64,000 bases of DNA from Staphylococcus pseudintermedius (GTDB lineage: Bacteria; Bacillota; Bacilli; Staphylococcales; Staphylococcaceae): assembly GCF_001792775.2 (NCBI RefSeq), contig NZ_MLGE02000010.1, positions 23,452 through 87,451 of the forward strand, read 5' to 3'. Positions 30,538 through 41,292 of the stretch are shown in pieces. The notes beneath the pieces are model-generated. The model was not told the origin of the DNA and did no database searches. It worked only from the letters and a program-made list of their open reading frames with translations. The first letter of the stretch is position 1. The number at the start of each line of letters is the position of its first letter. The translations under genes were made by a program, and so were the position numbers.

Positions 30538-32733
30538 TTAATCCTCCTTCTTTTCAATAGGCGCAAATTGAGCAAGTAAACGTTTAGGTCCTTCAGATTT
30601 GAAAATAATATCTAACTCGATTGAGCCATTTTTATCATTGACGTTCGAAACCATGCCTTCTCCCCATGATTTATGCATCACTTTATCGCCGACTTTCCAA
30701 TTTGACGCTGTTGATGATGAAGCTGAATTTTTCACCGCACGTTGACTAAAGCCTCGTTTCGCCGGTTGACGTTTTCTCGAACCAATCGTCGTTGCATATT
30801 GACGTTCTGGTAAATCAAGCAGTTCTTCTGGAATTTCATTTAAAAAACGTGAACGCGCATTGCTTTGCGGACGTCCAAATAACGTACGTGATGTCGCATG
30901 TGATAAGTAAAGCTCTTCTTCAGCACGCGTAATGGCAACATAACTGATGCGTCGTTCTTCTTCCATTTCGTGATCACTCTCACTTTGAATTGCACGAATG
31001 TGCGGGAAAATGGATTCTTCCATACCGATAATAAATACAATTGGAAACTCTAGCCCTTTCGCTGAGTGCATCGTCATTAACGTCACACCATCTTCTAAGT
31101 TCGCTCCGTCGACATCCGCCACTAATGATAAGTCCGTTAAAAAATTAATCAGCGACTGCTCCTCTAAAGGTGTGTTCTTTTCATAATCGACAGGTACAGA
31201 CATAAATTCATCAATATTTTCTAAACGGCTACGTGATTCTATTGATTGTTCACGCTCTAACATTTCACGATACCCTGATTTTTCGAGCACTTCATCAACA
31301 ATTTCTGAAACCTCTAGAAATTCTTGTTCTTGCATTAAGTTCGACATCAATTGATAAAATTCTGCCGCCGCTTGTGTTACCTTTTTTGATAACCCGATGA
31401 AGTCGACTTCTGCCAATGCATCAAACATTGTCAATTCATGATCTACAGCATAGGTTGCTATTTTTTCAACTGAAGACGGTCCTATACCACGCTTTGGCAC
31501 ATTAATAATACGTTGTAAACTGATATCATCGGCACTATTCGCAATTAAACGCAAATAACTTAGTAAGTCTTTAATCTCTTTACGATCATAGAACTTTTGA
31601 CCGCCGACCATGACATAAGGAATGTTGGATTTCAAAAATGTTTCCTCAAGTACACGTGATTGTGCGTTTGTTCGATAAAGTACCGCCATATCTTTATAAC
31701 GTTTACCCTTTTTTTGTTGTTTAAAAATTTCTCTCACGACATATTCAGTTTCATCACGCTCACTCATCGCTTCATAATAATGAATTTTTTCACCTTGCTG
31801 ATTGGCAGTCCATAGTCCTTTAGGTTTACGTTCAGTATTATGACGAATAACCTCGTTAGCCGCTTGTAAAATCGTCTTTGTCGAACGATAGTTTTGCTCT
31901 AAAAAGATTGTACGTGCATTCGGATAATCTTTTTCAAACGATAAAATATTGTGAATGTTTGCGCCACGCCAACCGTAAATAGACTGGTCTGAATCCCCTA
32001 CAACACATAGGTTTTTAAACTTTTGCGCTAACATATTCACCAATGTATATTGTGCTGTGTTCGTATCTTGATATTCATCTACATGGATATATTGGAATTT
32101 GTTTTGATAAAAATCTAACACGTCAGGCACACGTTCAAACAATCGAATTGTCGTCATAATCAAATCATCGAAATCTAATGCTTGGTTACGAACAAGCTGT
32201 TGTTGATAGCCCTTGTATACCGTAGCGACCATACGTGAATAAAAGTCATCTGCTTCTGCCTCAGCTTTTGCAGGTGTCAATAAATCGTTTTTAAGTTTAC
32301 TGATTTCTCCAATAAAAATTCTCGGTTCATACTTTTTCGGGTCGATATTTTCTCGTTTTAAAACATCCTTAATGACTGACTTTTGGTCGGTCGGATCGAT
32401 TATCGTAAAGTTGCGTTCAATACCGATACGATCAGCGTCACGTCGCAAAATGCGCACACACATAGAGTGAAATGTTGACATCCAAATCACTTCTGCCTCT
32501 TCACCTACAAGTGCTTGCACACGTTCTTTCATTTCCTTTGCCGCTTTATTCGTAAAAGTAATCGCTAAGATATTGTATGGAGATACATCTTTTTCATCTA
32601 ATAAATAGGCAATTCGATGCGTGAGTACTCTCGTTTTACCAGAACCTGCACCTGCCATAATTAAAAGCGGTCCCTCAGTCGTGCGCACCGCTTCACTCTG
32701 TTCTTTATTCATATTTGCAACGAGTGGATTCAT
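30538..32733 (-). CDS. pcrA: ATP-dependent DNA helicase PcrA
   Basis: UvrD-family 3'-5' helicase needed for repair and for rolling-circle plasmid replication. Walker [11 protein letters not shown] near residues 27-36, QxxR-type Walker B VDEYQDTN, motif [16 protein letters not shown], and motif [15 protein letters not shown] are all present. Length 731 agrees with the family. The ATG overlaps the pcrB stop by one base (translational coupling). Confidence 0.97.
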   Translation of the reverse strand: MNPLVANMNKEQSEAVRTTEGPLLIMAGAGSGKTRVLTHRIAYLLDEKDVSPYNILAITFTNKAAKEMKERVQALVGEEAEVIWMSTFHSMCVRILRRDADRIGIERNFTIIDPTDQKSVIKDVLKRENIDPKKYEPRIFIGEISKLKNDLLTPAKAEAEADDFYSRMVATVYKGYQQQLVRNQALDFDDLIMTTIRLFERVPDVLDFYQNKFQYIHVDEYQDTNTAQYTLVNMLAQKFKNLCVVGDSDQSIYGWRGANIHNILSFEKDYPNARTIFLEQNYRSTKTILQAANEVIRHNTERKPKGLWTANQQGEKIHYYEAMSERDETEYVVREIFKQQKKGKRYKDMAVLYRTNAQSRVLEETFLKSNIPYVMVGGQKFYDRKEIKDLLSYLRLIANSADDISLQRIINVPKRGIGPSSVEKIATYAVDHELTMFDALAEVDFIGLSKKVTQAAAEFYQLMSNLMQEQEFLEVSEIVDEVLEKSGYREMLEREQSIESRSRLENIDEFMSVPVDYEKNTPLEEQSLINFLTDLSLVADVDGANLEDGVTLMTMHSAKGLEFPIVFIIGMEESIFPHIRAIQSESDHEMEEERRISYVAITRAEEELYLSHATSRTLFGRPQSNARSRFLNEIPEELLDLPERQYATTIGSRKRQPAKRGFSQRAVKNSASSSTASNWKVGDKVMHKSWGEGMVSNVNDKNGSIELDIIFKSEGPKRLLAQFAPIEKKED

Positions 32734-33422
32734 TATGTTCTCTCCTTTATTTTCGTCGTTTTAAGTGCTGCTTTTAAATCTTCATAAATCACATTACCTA
32801 CAATAATCGTATCTGCTATTTGTGCCATTTCCATCGCTTTATCTACGCCATCAATTCCCCCGCCATAAAACAAATGCGTATGGTTAAGCGATTGTTTCGC
32901 TGCACGGACGATTTCAGGATTGCCGTATTGCCCACTGTATTCTAAATAGAGCACGGGCAAACGATAAAACGATTCAGCCATTTGCGCATAAGCCACGACA
33001 TCTGATTCATCTAATGTGGCCTGTGCACTTGTCTTTGTCGCGACCTTACTTTCAGGATTCAACACGACATAACCTTCAAACACCATTTCATCAAAATCAA
33101 TCATGTGTCCATAGGCTTTAAGCGCACTATGTAATAATCCGTTATGGTATGTCACATCTGTACTATTCAATACTGTCGGCACAAAATAAAAATCAAATCC
33201 TGGCATCGTACTCTCAAGATTTGAAATTTCTAAGGCTAACGGTAATGGATAACGACGAACGCGACTCATTAAATGAATGACATTATCTTCAGTGACATCA
33301 TCTGTGCCCCCAATCATAATGGCGTCCGTATTTGACATACAAATCTGTTCTAAATCGGCGTCTGAAATCTCTTTAGCAGGATCAAGTTTAAAGATATGAC
33401 GCCATTCCTTGATATCATACAT
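32733..33422 (-). CDS. pcrB: Heptaprenylglyceryl phosphate synthase PcrB
   Basis: TIM-barrel prenyltransferase that joins sn-glycerol-1-phosphate to a long prenyl diphosphate. Conserved features: [12 protein letters not shown] near the N-terminal half, [15 protein letters not shown], and the phosphate-binding [12 protein letters not shown] and [10 protein letters not shown] at the C-terminus. The 229-residue length fits. First gene of the pcrB-pcrA-ligA-camS run. The start has a reasonable AAAGGAG upstream. Confidence 0.94.
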   Translation of the reverse strand: MYDIKEWRHIFKLDPAKEISDADLEQICMSNTDAIMIGGTDDVTEDNVIHLMSRVRRYPLPLALEISNLESTMPGFDFYFVPTVLNSTDVTYHNGLLHSALKAYGHMIDFDEMVFEGYVVLNPESKVATKTSAQATLDESDVVAYAQMAESFYRLPVLYLEYSGQYGNPEIVRAAKQSLNHTHLFYGGGIDGVDKAMEMAQIADTIIVGNVIYEDLKAALKTTKIKERT

Positions 33423-33512
33423 CGTTGGTGACTCCTTTAATTTTCGTAACTCATATTATAGCACTTTTGGTGGTTGATATCTAAGTTCATTTGATGATTG
33501 TGCTTACTTTTT

Positions 33513-33622
33513 TTGAACATGTCATATGCATGCATTCCTTTTTGAACATGTCACTTGCATACGCTCCTTTTGAACACTTCACTTGCATACGCTCCTTTTG
33601 AACATGTCACTTGCATACTATT
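33513..33622 (+). repeat. Tandem 28-bp repeat, four copies
   Basis: Units begin with TTGAAC at 33513, 33542, 33570 and 33598 (periods 29, 28, 28). Each reads TTGAACATGTCACTTGCATA plus an eight-base CGCTCCTT tail; copy 1 is more diverged and copy 3 has CACTTC for CATGTC. Copy 4 runs directly into the palindromic element. Likely a variable-number locus. Confidence 0.9.
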
Positions 33623-33757
33623 GCCGTCTTGGACTCGCGTTCCCAGGGGCTGATACTTCAACTAACCAACGCTTTGATTTTACGGTGACAATTGTTGTAA
33701 GCGTTGGTGGATTTTCCGGATCAGCTGTTCCCTCGGGAGTCTCGTCCATCCGGCAAT
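33620..33757 (+). repeat. Dispersed palindromic element, full copy
   Basis: ATTGCC, TTGGACTCGCGTTCCCAGG, CCAACGCTT ... AAGCGTTGGTGGATTTTCCG, CCTCGGGAGTCTCGTCCA, GGCAAT. One of the best preserved copies; both inner and outer arms pair. Confidence 0.82.
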
Positions 33758-33861
33758 CTCGCATGAACAGAAGCAAAGGAGGAGAGCAATGTCATGCATC
33801 TCACTCAGTTAACGTTATTTAGATAGCTACTGCGTTTAATATGAACATGTGGGTATATGGT

Positions 33862-33970
33862 TCAAATGAAAGAAACGGTTCAGACTTTGGTCATGGTTTT
33901 CACGTTAATTAACCACTTCGCAAAAATGAATGCTATCATCAACCAAAGTGCATCTGCTGACTTTTTATCA
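33862..33970 (+). repeat. 109-bp direct duplication, copy 1
   Basis: Begins TCAAATGAAAGAAACGGTTC and ends CTGACTTTTTATCA. Differs from copy 2 at three positions by eye. Contains ACTTTGGT and ACCAAAGT, which could form a stem enclosing about 50 bases. Confidence 0.9.
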
Positions 33971-34115
33971 TGTTCTTCCAACTGTCAGACAGCCACTTAA
34001 AAGATAACCATTCCGTGATTCAGAAGTGCTTTATTTGTATTTTTTGTAGTGTGATTTGAACGCACTGTTTCATTTGATACTCTCGCACGAAAATTGAGTG
34101 GTGCGTGTGCATTGC

Positions 34116-34224
34116 TCAAATGAAAGAAACGGTTCAGACTTTGGTCATGATTTTCACATTAATTAACCATTTCGCAAAAATGAATGCTATCATCAACCAA
34201 AGTGCATCTGCTGACTTTTTATCA
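34116..34224 (+). repeat. 109-bp direct duplication, copy 2
   Basis: Same sequence 254 bases downstream of copy 1 with three substitutions (including ATGATTTTCACAT for ATGGTTTTCACGT). Sequence outside the unit is not shared. Confidence 0.9.
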
Positions 34225-34270
34225 ATAAGAGACGTCCTTTTCACTTCAACGCGGTATGTTAACTGCCTCG

Positions 34271-34328
34271 AAAATAAAAGACTTCTTTCGCTATTCACTT
34301 TATTAAAAGTCAATGTTGAAAGAAGTCT
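34271..34328 (-). terminator. Terminator of yerC
   Basis: AGACTTCTTTC (34279-34289) pairs with GAAAGAAGTCT (34318-34328), an 11-bp perfect stem; on the minus strand it is followed by TTTTATTTTC. Confidence 0.8.
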
Positions 34329-34352
34329 CTTCATTTTACTTATTTCATTCAG

Positions 34353-34655
34353 TTACAATTTAGTTTCAATATTCATACGGTCTAAAATCATTGTGTAGGC
34401 ATCATTTCCCCATTGTAAAGAACGTTTAACGCGAGAAATTGTAGCCGTCGATGCACCTGATTCTTTTTCAATCGTTGCATAAGTGTAACCTTGCTTGATC
34501 ATCTTCGCAACTTGAAGGCGTTGTGATAAAGATTGTAACTCATTCACTGTACATAAATCATCAAAAAATTGATAACATTCTTCACGCGTCTCTAAAGTTA
34601 AAACTGCATCGAATAACTCATCTAAAGCTTTTCCGCGTAATTTTTCTATTTGCAT
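34353..34655 (-). CDS. yerC: YerC/YecD family TrpR-like DNA-binding protein
   Basis: Small helix-turn-helix protein of the TrpR/YerC/YecD superfamily; target genes unknown. The core motif LCTVNELQSLSQRLQVAKMI and the recognition helix GASTATISRVKRSLQ are clear. The frame is open to ATG 34676 without a ribosome-binding site; AGGGG before ATG 34655 makes the latter the likely start, giving 100 residues. Monocistronic by appearance, with its own terminator. Confidence 0.85.
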   Translation of the reverse strand: MQIEKLRGKALDELFDAVLTLETREECYQFFDDLCTVNELQSLSQRLQVAKMIKQGYTYATIEKESGASTATISRVKRSLQWGNDAYTMILDRMNIETKL

Positions 34656-34722
34656 GCGAACAACCCCTATATTCATAATCTATGACTATTTTAACGGATT
34701 AATAGATTAAAGTGTAGTGAAA

Positions 34723-36018
34723 TTATTCTAAACCGACTCTTTTAAATATTGTATCAACTTGGTTCAAGTGATGTCTAGGGTCAAAACAAGCATCCAGTTC
34801 TTCTTTTGAAAGCTTATCTGTAATTTTCGTGTCCGCTTCTACAAGTTCTCTAAATGGCGTTTTCGTTTGCCAAGATTCCATTGCTTTTGGTTGTACTGTA
34901 TCATAAGCTTCTTCACGGACCATACCTTTATCAATAAGCGCAAGCAACACACGTTGTGAATAAATCAAACCAAACGTTTTATTCATATTCTCAGTCATGT
35001 TTTCTTCATAAACTGTTAAACGATCAATAATATTTGTGAAACGGTTTAATGCATAATCTAATGCAATCGTTACATCCGGCAACATAATACGTTCAGCTGA
35101 AGAATGTGAAATATCGCGCTCGTGCCATAATGCGACATTTTCATATGCAGTCGTTAAGTAACCGCGAATCACACGCGCGATACCTGTAATGTTTTCCGAA
35201 CCGATTGGATTACGTTTATGCGGCATTGCTGAAGAGCCTTTTTGCCCTTTAGCAAATGCTTCTTCCACTTCACGCGTTTCTGTTTTTTGAAGATTACGCA
35301 CTTCGACAGCAAATTTTTCAAGAGAAGTTGCAATTAAGCTTAACGTCGCAATGTAGTATGCATGACGATCACGTTGTAACGTTTGTGTAGAAATCGGTGC
35401 AGTACCAATACCTAAATGTTTACAAACATAGGCTTCAATTTCAGGCGGAATGTTTGCAAACGTCCCCACTGCACCACTCATTTTACCGACTTCGATTTCA
35501 GTTCTTACATTTTTGAAACGTTCCATGTTACGTTGCATTTCTGCATACCATAACGCCATTTTCAAACCGAAAGTCGTTGGCTCAGCATGCACACCATGTG
35601 TACGCCCCATCATTAATGTTGTTTTATACTTTTTCGCTTTCGCTGCTAAAACATCAATGAAACGTTGAATGTCTTGTTCTAAAATGTCATTCGCTTGTTT
35701 AATCTGATAGCTTAACGCTGTATCTACAACGTCAGTTGAAGTCAAACCATAGTGTACCCATTTACGCTCTTCACCTAAAGTTTCTGAGACTTGACGTGTG
35801 AAAGCGACAACGTCATGGCGTGTTTCTAGTTCGATTTCTTTTGCACGGTCCACATCTACACGTGCATGTTGGCGAATCTTTTTCACATCTTCTTTCGGAA
35901 TGTAACCTAACTCACTCCATGCTTCACTCGCAAGGATTTCCACTTCTAACCAAGCTTCATAACGATTTTGATCCGTCCAAATTTGAGCCATTTCTTCTCT
36001 TGAATAACGTTCGATCAT
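34723..36018 (-). CDS. purB: Adenylosuccinate lyase
   Basis: Purine biosynthesis enzyme that cleaves SAICAR and adenylosuccinate to release fumarate. Fumarase/aspartase-superfamily signature [15 protein letters not shown] is present, along with the catalytic-His segments [14 protein letters not shown] and TSTDVVDTA. The ORF is open to 36081, but the family N-terminus [11 protein letters not shown] begins at ATG 36018, giving 431 residues as in S. aureus. GGAG lies about 12 bases upstream. Confidence 0.96.
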   Translation of the reverse strand: MIERYSREEMAQIWTDQNRYEAWLEVEILASEAWSELGYIPKEDVKKIRQHARVDVDRAKEIELETRHDVVAFTRQVSETLGEERKWVHYGLTSTDVVDTALSYQIKQANDILEQDIQRFIDVLAAKAKKYKTTLMMGRTHGVHAEPTTFGLKMALWYAEMQRNMERFKNVRTEIEVGKMSGAVGTFANIPPEIEAYVCKHLGIGTAPISTQTLQRDRHAYYIATLSLIATSLEKFAVEVRNLQKTETREVEEAFAKGQKGSSAMPHKRNPIGSENITGIARVIRGYLTTAYENVALWHERDISHSSAERIMLPDVTIALDYALNRFTNIIDRLTVYEENMTENMNKTFGLIYSQRVLLALIDKGMVREEAYDTVQPKAMESWQTKTPFRELVEADTKITDKLSKEELDACFDPRHHLNQVDTIFKRVGLE

Positions 36019-36440
36019 GTTTATTAAACTCCAATCTTGTAATGTTAGTTTCATTGTATCAAAACAATCAATCGTGTACATGTATTATTCAAACAAATTT
36101 ATCGTTCGTAATCAAGCCTCAAATGCTTATTCGTGTCAATTTATTGTTTTCATTCATACGCATAGTAAATTCCAATGTAACCCAACCATCAAAATACTGA
36201 TAATTCAAAGTTTATCGTGCTTTGATTTGCATTTCTACATGTTCGTTTTCGGTACTTCAAGTTCATGTCTCACTCTTGACAACACACAACAAAGACGAAC
36301 ATTAAAAATTTAAACCATTAAAATATTCGATATTTCTTTTTCGAGTAACACGTTGTCATTGGATTGCTTTAACATATTCAATGTACATCATAGCTATAAA
36401 AAAGACAGCACATGTTCAATTGTTATGTGCTGCCTTTCTC
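36019..36440. other. purB leader and terminator region
   Basis: No gene. A minus-strand TTACGAACGATAA near 36100-36113 and a plus-strand GACGAACATTA near 36300-36310 each look like half of a PurR box, but they are about 190 bases apart, whereas functional PurR boxes are paired about 16-17 bases apart. A TACAAT -10 lies about 40 bases before purB. The NETI gene terminator closes the region. Confidence 0.4.
36399..36437 (-). terminator. Terminator after the NETI-motif gene
   Basis: AAAGACAGCACAT pairs with ATGTGCTGCCTTT around an 11-base loop; on the minus strand TTTTTT follows. Confidence 0.85.
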
Positions 36441-36638
36441 TTATGATTCAAATGCATCCGGTATTTTTTTACCTGTAAATTCAATCTCTTGTCTTAACAC
36501 TTCGATGTCACCGTGCTCATTTTCGATAAACACGGGCTTTTCAAACCGTTTCACTGGCATATATCCTGCCGCTTTCATTCTTGCTAAACAATCTTGAATC
36601 GTTTCATCAGGTTCAACTTTAAATTTCATCTGTATCAT
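36441..36638 (-). CDS. NETI-motif small protein
   Basis: A 65-residue protein (62 if translation starts at ATG 36629, MKFKVEP) with the NETI domain pattern, here [21 protein letters not shown]; function unknown. The first ATG overlaps the end of the DUF2179 gene by 20 bases, so the two are cotranscribed and coupled. AAAGGCG fits the first ATG closely and the second loosely. Confidence 0.8.
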   Translation of the reverse strand: MIQMKFKVEPDETIQDCLARMKAAGYMPVKRFEKPVFIENEHGDIEVLRQEIEFTGKKIPDAFES

Positions 36639-37188
36639 ACGCCTTTACTTTTTTACTTCTTACGCCTTTAACCCAGAAACCACCGTGAATATTTCGAGGT
36701 TCGTACGCAATAATAAATGCCTTAGGATCCAATTGTTTAATCGTATCCATTAGTTTCAATTCATAACGACGCGGTGTTAAAATTTGCATCACTAAACGGT
36801 CACCGTCACGGCCATGTGCACCAAAGTGCGTTACACCATACCCTAGTGCACGCAGCTGACGAGGCAAATCCAACTCATAGTCTGCTGTCGTAACATTGAC
36901 GACCGAATAACCGAGTGCGAGTTTTTCTTCTATCTTCATTCCTACAATAATCCCCACAGAGAAACCAAGGGCATAGGCAATAATATTTTGAAATTGATCT
37001 AAGCTCGACATCACCAAACCTAAACCGATAATATAGACAAACACTTCTACAAAACTAACAAGTGCCGCAACATAACGGTAACCTTTTAACGTTAAAATCA
37101 CACGCATCGTCAGTGCTGTGACATAGGCAACGTTAATGACGAAAATGGCAATGAGCATTAGCCAAGGATTGTCATTGATTAAACTCAT
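36619..37188 (-). CDS. DUF2179 / UPF0316 membrane protein
   Basis: Membrane protein with three N-terminal helices (about 8-28, 38-60, 66-86) and a soluble C-terminal DUF2179 domain (about 105-180, [24 protein letters not shown]). Such domains resemble cyclic-dinucleotide or PII-like regulatory folds, but no ligand is established. The GTG at 37194 lies inside GAGGGTGCGT, so ATG 37188 is chosen, giving 189 residues. Confidence 0.85.
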   Translation of the reverse strand: MSLINDNPWLMLIAIFVINVAYVTALTMRVILTLKGYRYVAALVSFVEVFVYIIGLGLVMSSLDQFQNIIAYALGFSVGIIVGMKIEEKLALGYSVVNVTTADYELDLPRQLRALGYGVTHFGAHGRDGDRLVMQILTPRRYELKLMDTIKQLDPKAFIIAYEPRNIHGGFWVKGVRSKKVKAYDTDEI

Positions 37189-37249
37189 ACGCACCCTCTT
37201 TTCCTTTTAAAAATCTAGCTCATTGTATCAAGTTCTTTTATATTTGTCA

Positions 37250-38086
37250 TTACTTATCTGATTTAGGCCATGAAAAGCGTGTGTATGCCAATTCACGTTT
37301 ATGTGCATTTCTGACGTAGTGACGCTCGATTACTGCTGCGTCTTCTGGTGATACGCCTTTTCCTTCAAGATAATTATCAATCGCTTCATAAGCCACGCCT
37401 AAAGCTTCTTCGTCCGGAAGTTGGGGTTTGTCATCCTCTAAATCCGCAGTCGGGACCTTTTCATATAAATGTGCGGGTGCGCCTAAATATTGTAACAGTT
37501 GACGACCTTGACGTTTGTTCAAACCGAATAGTGGCGCAATATCTGCCGCACCGTCTCCATGTTTTGTGAAAAAGCCCGTGATATTTTCTGCAGAATGATC
37601 TGTACCGACAACAATCCCACTCGTATTCGCCGCTATCGCATATTGCACTTTCATGCGTTCTCGAGCTTTTTCATTCCCTTTATGAAAATCACTTAATGCA
37701 ATACCCGCTTCTTTTAGCGACTGCACACTTTGATCGACAGCCGGTTTGATATTTACAGTCAGGATACGGTCAGGCTGAATGAAGTTCAATGCATCCTCGA
37801 CTTCATCAGCGTCTTTTTGCACACCATACGGCAACTTCACCGCAATAAACTGAACATCTCTACCTGAAGCATTTCTCATATTTTCTACAGCGAGCTGCAC
37901 AAGTTTTCCGGCTAAAGTAGAATCTTGACCTCCTGAAATCCCGAGCACTAACGTCTTAACAAACGTATGTGCATGGAGGTATTGTTCGATAAAATGTTGC
38001 ATCTCCTTAATCGTTTCAGCACTATCGATACTCGGTTTCACTTTCATCTCTTCTACAATCATCGCCTGCATTTCACTCATGGTCAT
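37250..38086 (-). CDS. nadE: NH3-dependent NAD synthetase
   Basis: Last step of NAD synthesis: amidates nicotinate adenine dinucleotide using ATP and ammonia. The PP-loop GISGGQDST is at about residues 49-57, and the C-terminal [15 protein letters not shown] segment is typical. 278 residues from the first ATG; the second in-frame ATG (38080) aligns better with the S. aureus start (MSKLQ...). The 5' end overlaps pncB by 14 bases, so pncB-nadE is an operon covering two consecutive steps of NAD salvage. Confidence 0.95.
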   Translation of the reverse strand: MTMSEMQAMIVEEMKVKPSIDSAETIKEMQHFIEQYLHAHTFVKTLVLGISGGQDSTLAGKLVQLAVENMRNASGRDVQFIAVKLPYGVQKDADEVEDALNFIQPDRILTVNIKPAVDQSVQSLKEAGIALSDFHKGNEKARERMKVQYAIAANTSGIVVGTDHSAENITGFFTKHGDGAADIAPLFGLNKRQGRQLLQYLGAPAHLYEKVPTADLEDDKPQLPDEEALGVAYEAIDNYLEGKGVSPEDAAVIERHYVRNAHKRELAYTRFSWPKSDK

Positions 38087-39548
38087 ACTTTTCTTCCATC
38101 TCCTTTACATTTTCAGCGACTTCAAAAATGCGCTTTTGTTTATTTTCCCAACATAACGTACTTAAATCGACAGGGTACTCTTCAGGATTCAAGTAACGCT
38201 TGTTTTCTTCCCATAAATATTCCAAGTTGCTTTTCAAATATGCTTTCGCTTCCATTTCTGTCGGACAATCATAAACGAGCTGACCGTCTTTAAAAATGTC
38301 ATGATGTAAATCAACGGCCTTAAAGTTTTTAATTCGCTTCATTTTGTATGTGTGAATCGGATGGAACATTTTTAAAACTTTTTCTTCATTCGGGTCTTCA
38401 TGATCTAGCGTAATATAGTCCCCTTCTGATTTGTTCGTTTTCGTATTAATAATGCGGTACACTTTTTTCTTACCTGGTGTCGTTACCTTTTCAGCATTGT
38501 TGGAAAGCTTAATCCGATCGACAAGTTTGCCCTCGTTGTTCTCTACAGCAACCAGTTTGTACACAGCACCTAAAGCAGGTTGTTGATAAGCGGTAATCAA
38601 TTTTGTGCCGACACCCCAAGAATCAACAGCAGCGCCTTGTGCTTTCAAACTGCTGATCGTCTGTTCATCTAAATCGTTTGACGCGATAATTTTCGCATCT
38701 TTGAAACCCGCTTCGTCTAACATTTGACGCGCTTTTTTCGATAAATAAGCGATATCACCTGAATCTAAGCGAATACCGATAAAATTAATACGGTCACCAA
38801 GTTCTTTTGCGACACGAATCGCATTTGGTACGCCTGATTTTAAAGTATGGAACGTATCAACCAGAAATACACAATTGCGATGTCGTTCTGCATATTTTTT
38901 AAAAGCAGTATATTCATCACCATACGTTTGTACAAATGCGTGCGCGTGTGTACCAGAAACTGGAATATTGAAAAGTTTCCCTGCACGTACGTTACTTGTC
39001 GAATCAAAGCCACCAATGATTGCAGCACGCGCGCCCCATAACGCAGCGTCAAATTCATGTGCACGTCTTGTACCAAATTCCATTAATACATCATCGACAG
39101 CTACTTGTTTAATAATACTCGCTTTTGTTGAGATGAGTGTTTGGAAATTAATAATATTGAGCAATGCTGTTTCAATGAGCTGTGCTTGAATGAGTGGCGC
39201 TTCAATACGCATGAGCGGTTCGTTATTGAAACAAAGTTCGCCTTCTTTCATTGAACGAATATTGCCAGTAAATTTTAAATCAGCCAAATAGTTTAAAAAG
39301 TCATCTTGATAACCAATGGATTTAAGGTATTCAATATCTGTGATTGAGAAATGAAGATTTTGAATCAATTGAATGACGCGTTGTAAACCATTGAATACGG
39401 CATAACCGCTTCCGAAAGGCATGTTTCTGAAGTAGAGGTCGAATACTGCTTTACGCTCATGGATACCATCAAACCAATACGATTCGGCCATATTAATTTG
39501 ATACAAATCATTATGTAACATGAAACTGTCATCTTTATATTGATACAT
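38073..39548 (-). CDS. pncB: Nicotinate phosphoribosyltransferase
   Basis: Converts nicotinate and PRPP to nicotinate mononucleotide, entering the Preiss-Handler pathway. TIM-barrel fold with [13 protein letters not shown], the [14 protein letters not shown] segment and [15 protein letters not shown]. Length 491 against 489 in S. aureus. First gene of the pncB-nadE operon; the pncA-like gene that would supply nicotinate lies 3.8 kb away on the other strand. Confidence 0.94.
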   Translation of the reverse strand: MYQYKDDSFMLHNDLYQINMAESYWFDGIHERKAVFDLYFRNMPFGSGYAVFNGLQRVIQLIQNLHFSITDIEYLKSIGYQDDFLNYLADLKFTGNIRSMKEGELCFNNEPLMRIEAPLIQAQLIETALLNIINFQTLISTKASIIKQVAVDDVLMEFGTRRAHEFDAALWGARAAIIGGFDSTSNVRAGKLFNIPVSGTHAHAFVQTYGDEYTAFKKYAERHRNCVFLVDTFHTLKSGVPNAIRVAKELGDRINFIGIRLDSGDIAYLSKKARQMLDEAGFKDAKIIASNDLDEQTISSLKAQGAAVDSWGVGTKLITAYQQPALGAVYKLVAVENNEGKLVDRIKLSNNAEKVTTPGKKKVYRIINTKTNKSEGDYITLDHEDPNEEKVLKMFHPIHTYKMKRIKNFKAVDLHHDIFKDGQLVYDCPTEMEAKAYLKSNLEYLWEENKRYLNPEEYPVDLSTLCWENKQKRIFEVAENVKEMEEKYDHE

Positions 39549-39673
39549 GATAGACTCCTTTTATCTTTTCTTATTATTGCTATCATATCACACAATAGGA
39601 AAGGTTTCTTGCGTTTGAACATTTCAATTTTAAGGGCTCTAAAGTTAATTTATTCTTTGTACTTACCATACTG

Positions 39674-39812
39674 GTTGCAGAACCCACCCTTGCGTTCCTA
39701 GGCGCTCACTCCCACTAACCAACGTTTTGATTCAACTGTTACAGAAAGGAAAGGCTTGGTGTATTTTCAATTTCGCTTTAATACCTCAGGCGTCTCGGGG
39801 CATTCTGCAATT
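39674..39812 (+). repeat. Dispersed palindromic element, diverged full copy
   Basis: TTGCAGAACCCACCCTTGCG, TTCCTAGGCGCTC, CTAACCAACGTTTTGATTC, a changed centre, then CCTCAGGCGTCTCGGGGC and TGCAATT. The central hairpin is degraded. Confidence 0.65.
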
Positions 39813-39935
39813 TTATTCACTTCAAACCTTTTTATGCGAAAATCTTATCAATGGTGATATCCCCTTTCTATTCTAATATGCTAAGCCTTAATCTTTCAAA
39901 GTAGTCATCAACTATGTATCTGTGGCTATTCAAAA

Positions 39936-39993
39936 TTGGTGATGGATTTTCAGGTTCAGCTGATCCCTCAAGCGTCTCCTATCATTTGGCAAT
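39936..39993 (+). repeat. Dispersed palindromic element, right half only
   Basis: TTGGTGATGGATTTTCAGG, TTCAGCTGATCCCTCAAGCG, TCTCC...TTTGGCAAT matches the right halves of the 9508 and 33620 copies; the left half is missing. Confidence 0.6.
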
Positions 39994-40110
39994 CTTTCAT
40001 TGTACTTTTTCACTCTATAAGTAAAACGAGTGAGATTAACGTAATGAACTCAACTAAGGTTCAAATTGCCGATATTTATTGTTTCATGAATCTTTAAAGT
40101 CAAACAATAT

Positions 40111-40160
40111 TATGACAATTGTCATATTCATTTCAAAGGTGACATGAATTTCATTATAAT
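40111..40160 (+). promoter_or_regulatory. Predicted nos promoter with 16-bp perfect palindrome
   Basis: TATAAT (40155-40160) with a weak TTCAAA -35 (40132-40137) 17 bases upstream. Immediately before the -35 is the perfect palindrome TATGACAATTGTCATA (40111-40126). A weak -35 with a palindrome next to it suggests an activator or repressor site; I cannot name the regulator. Confidence 0.6.
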
Positions 40161-40178
40161 AACGATGAGGTGGGGAAT

Positions 40179-41249
40179 ATGCTAAAAGAAGCACAAGCAT
40201 TTATTAAACAAATGTATGATGAATTAGATTTATCTACAACTGAACGTGATGCGCGCTTAGCAGAAATAGAACAAGCCATTCATACAACAGGGACATACCA
40301 ACATACGACAGATGAACTGACCTATGGTGCACGTGTAGCTTGGCGTCATTCTAATCGCTGTATCGGTCGTTTATTTTGGGAAAGCTTGAAGGTGATTGAT
40401 GCGCGGGATATTAAAGAAGAAACACCCTTTTTAGAATCCATTGAATCACACATCAAAACTGCGACTAATAGTGGTCGTATCAAGCCTTGTATAACAATTT
40501 ATGCGCAGTCGGATGAAGAGGGGCCTCAAATTTGGAATAATCAGCTGATTCGTTATGCAGGATATGACGATAAAGGCGATCCAAGTGAAAAATCGATCAC
40601 GAAGCTGGCTCAACATTTAGGATGGACGGGCGCACATACCGATTTTGATGTGTTGCCACTCATTTATCAACTCCCTAATCAACCTGTGAAGTATTTTGAC
40701 TATCCTTCAGATTGGATTATGGAAGTACCGATTACACATGACCAATTTCCGAATGTGTCAGCGCTAAATTTGAAATGGTATGCTGTACCCATTATTTCAA
40801 ATATGGATTTAAAAATAGGCGGTATCACTTATCCGACAGCACCTTTCAATGGTTGGTATATGGTGACAGAAATTGCTGTTCGCAACTTTACAGATACATA
40901 CCGCTACAATTTACTGGAAACATTTGCGACGGCGATGGGCTATACAGATTTACGAAATGCAACTTTTAACAAAGACCGCGTGATCGTTGAAATCAATGAT
41001 GCTGTCTTACAATCATTTAAAAAAGCTGGCGTGTCCATGGTCGATCATTTAACGGCCTCTAAACAGTTTGAAAAATTCGAAACCGCCGAAGCACGTAAAG
41101 GCAGAACTGTTACAGGCAAATGGTCTTGGCTCGCACCACCGTTGTCACCTACTTTGACCACCAATTATCATCACGGTTTTTCCAACGAAACACGTCAACC
41201 GAACTTTTTTTACAAGAAAAATACATCAACAGGCTGTCCTTTTCACTAA
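40179..41249 (+). CDS. nos: Bacterial nitric oxide synthase oxygenase
   Basis: Haem enzyme that makes nitric oxide and citrulline from arginine; it lacks a reductase domain and borrows electrons. The haem-thiolate cysteine is C61 in [13 protein letters not shown]; the arginine-binding region [12 protein letters not shown] is present. A GTG at 40170 overlaps the ribosome-binding site GAGGTGGGG, so ATG 40179 is chosen: 356 residues against 358 in S. aureus. As in S. aureus, the prephenate dehydratase gene follows on the same strand, 43 bases downstream. Confidence 0.96.
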   Translation: MLKEAQAFIKQMYDELDLSTTERDARLAEIEQAIHTTGTYQHTTDELTYGARVAWRHSNRCIGRLFWESLKVIDARDIKEETPFLESIESHIKTATNSGRIKPCITIYAQSDEEGPQIWNNQLIRYAGYDDKGDPSEKSITKLAQHLGWTGAHTDFDVLPLIYQLPNQPVKYFDYPSDWIMEVPITHDQFPNVSALNLKWYAVPIISNMDLKIGGITYPTAPFNGWYMVTEIAVRNFTDTYRYNLLETFATAMGYTDLRNATFNKDRVIVEINDAVLQSFKKAGVSMVDHLTASKQFEKFETAEARKGRTVTGKWSWLAPPLSPTLTTNYHHGFSNETRQPNFFYKKNTSTGCPFH

Positions 41250-41292
41250 CATCATGTAAAATAAAGGCAATTCATGTGAAAGGAATGAGGTT

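Larger units (their letters stand above)
33423..34352. other. Gene-free repeat-rich stretch of about 930 bp
   Basis: Contains a four-copy tandem repeat (33513-33622), a full palindromic element (33620-33757), and two copies of a 109-bp sequence (33862-33970 and 34116-34224), then the yerC terminator (34271-34328). Short ORFs across the duplicated unit exist on both strands but none has a ribosome-binding site. Confidence 0.65.
39549..40178. other. Gene-free stretch of about 620 bp between pncB and nos
   Basis: Contains a diverged full palindromic element (39674-39812), a right-half copy (39936-39993), and the nos regulatory region (40111-40160). No gene seen. Confidence 0.6.

Noticed and set aside
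33513..33622. Tandem repeat considered as a CRISPR array
   Set aside because: Units are directly adjacent with no unique spacers, only four copies, and no cas genes in the window.
34105..34398. A 97-codon frame across the second 109-bp duplicate
   Set aside because: No ribosome-binding site; it overlaps the yerC terminator and the end of yerC on the other strand, and its first part is merely the duplicated unit.
36090..36310. PurR box pair upstream of purB
   Set aside because: Two half-site-like GACGAAC/ACGAACG motifs exist but lie about 190 bases apart, far from the 16-17 base spacing PurR needs.
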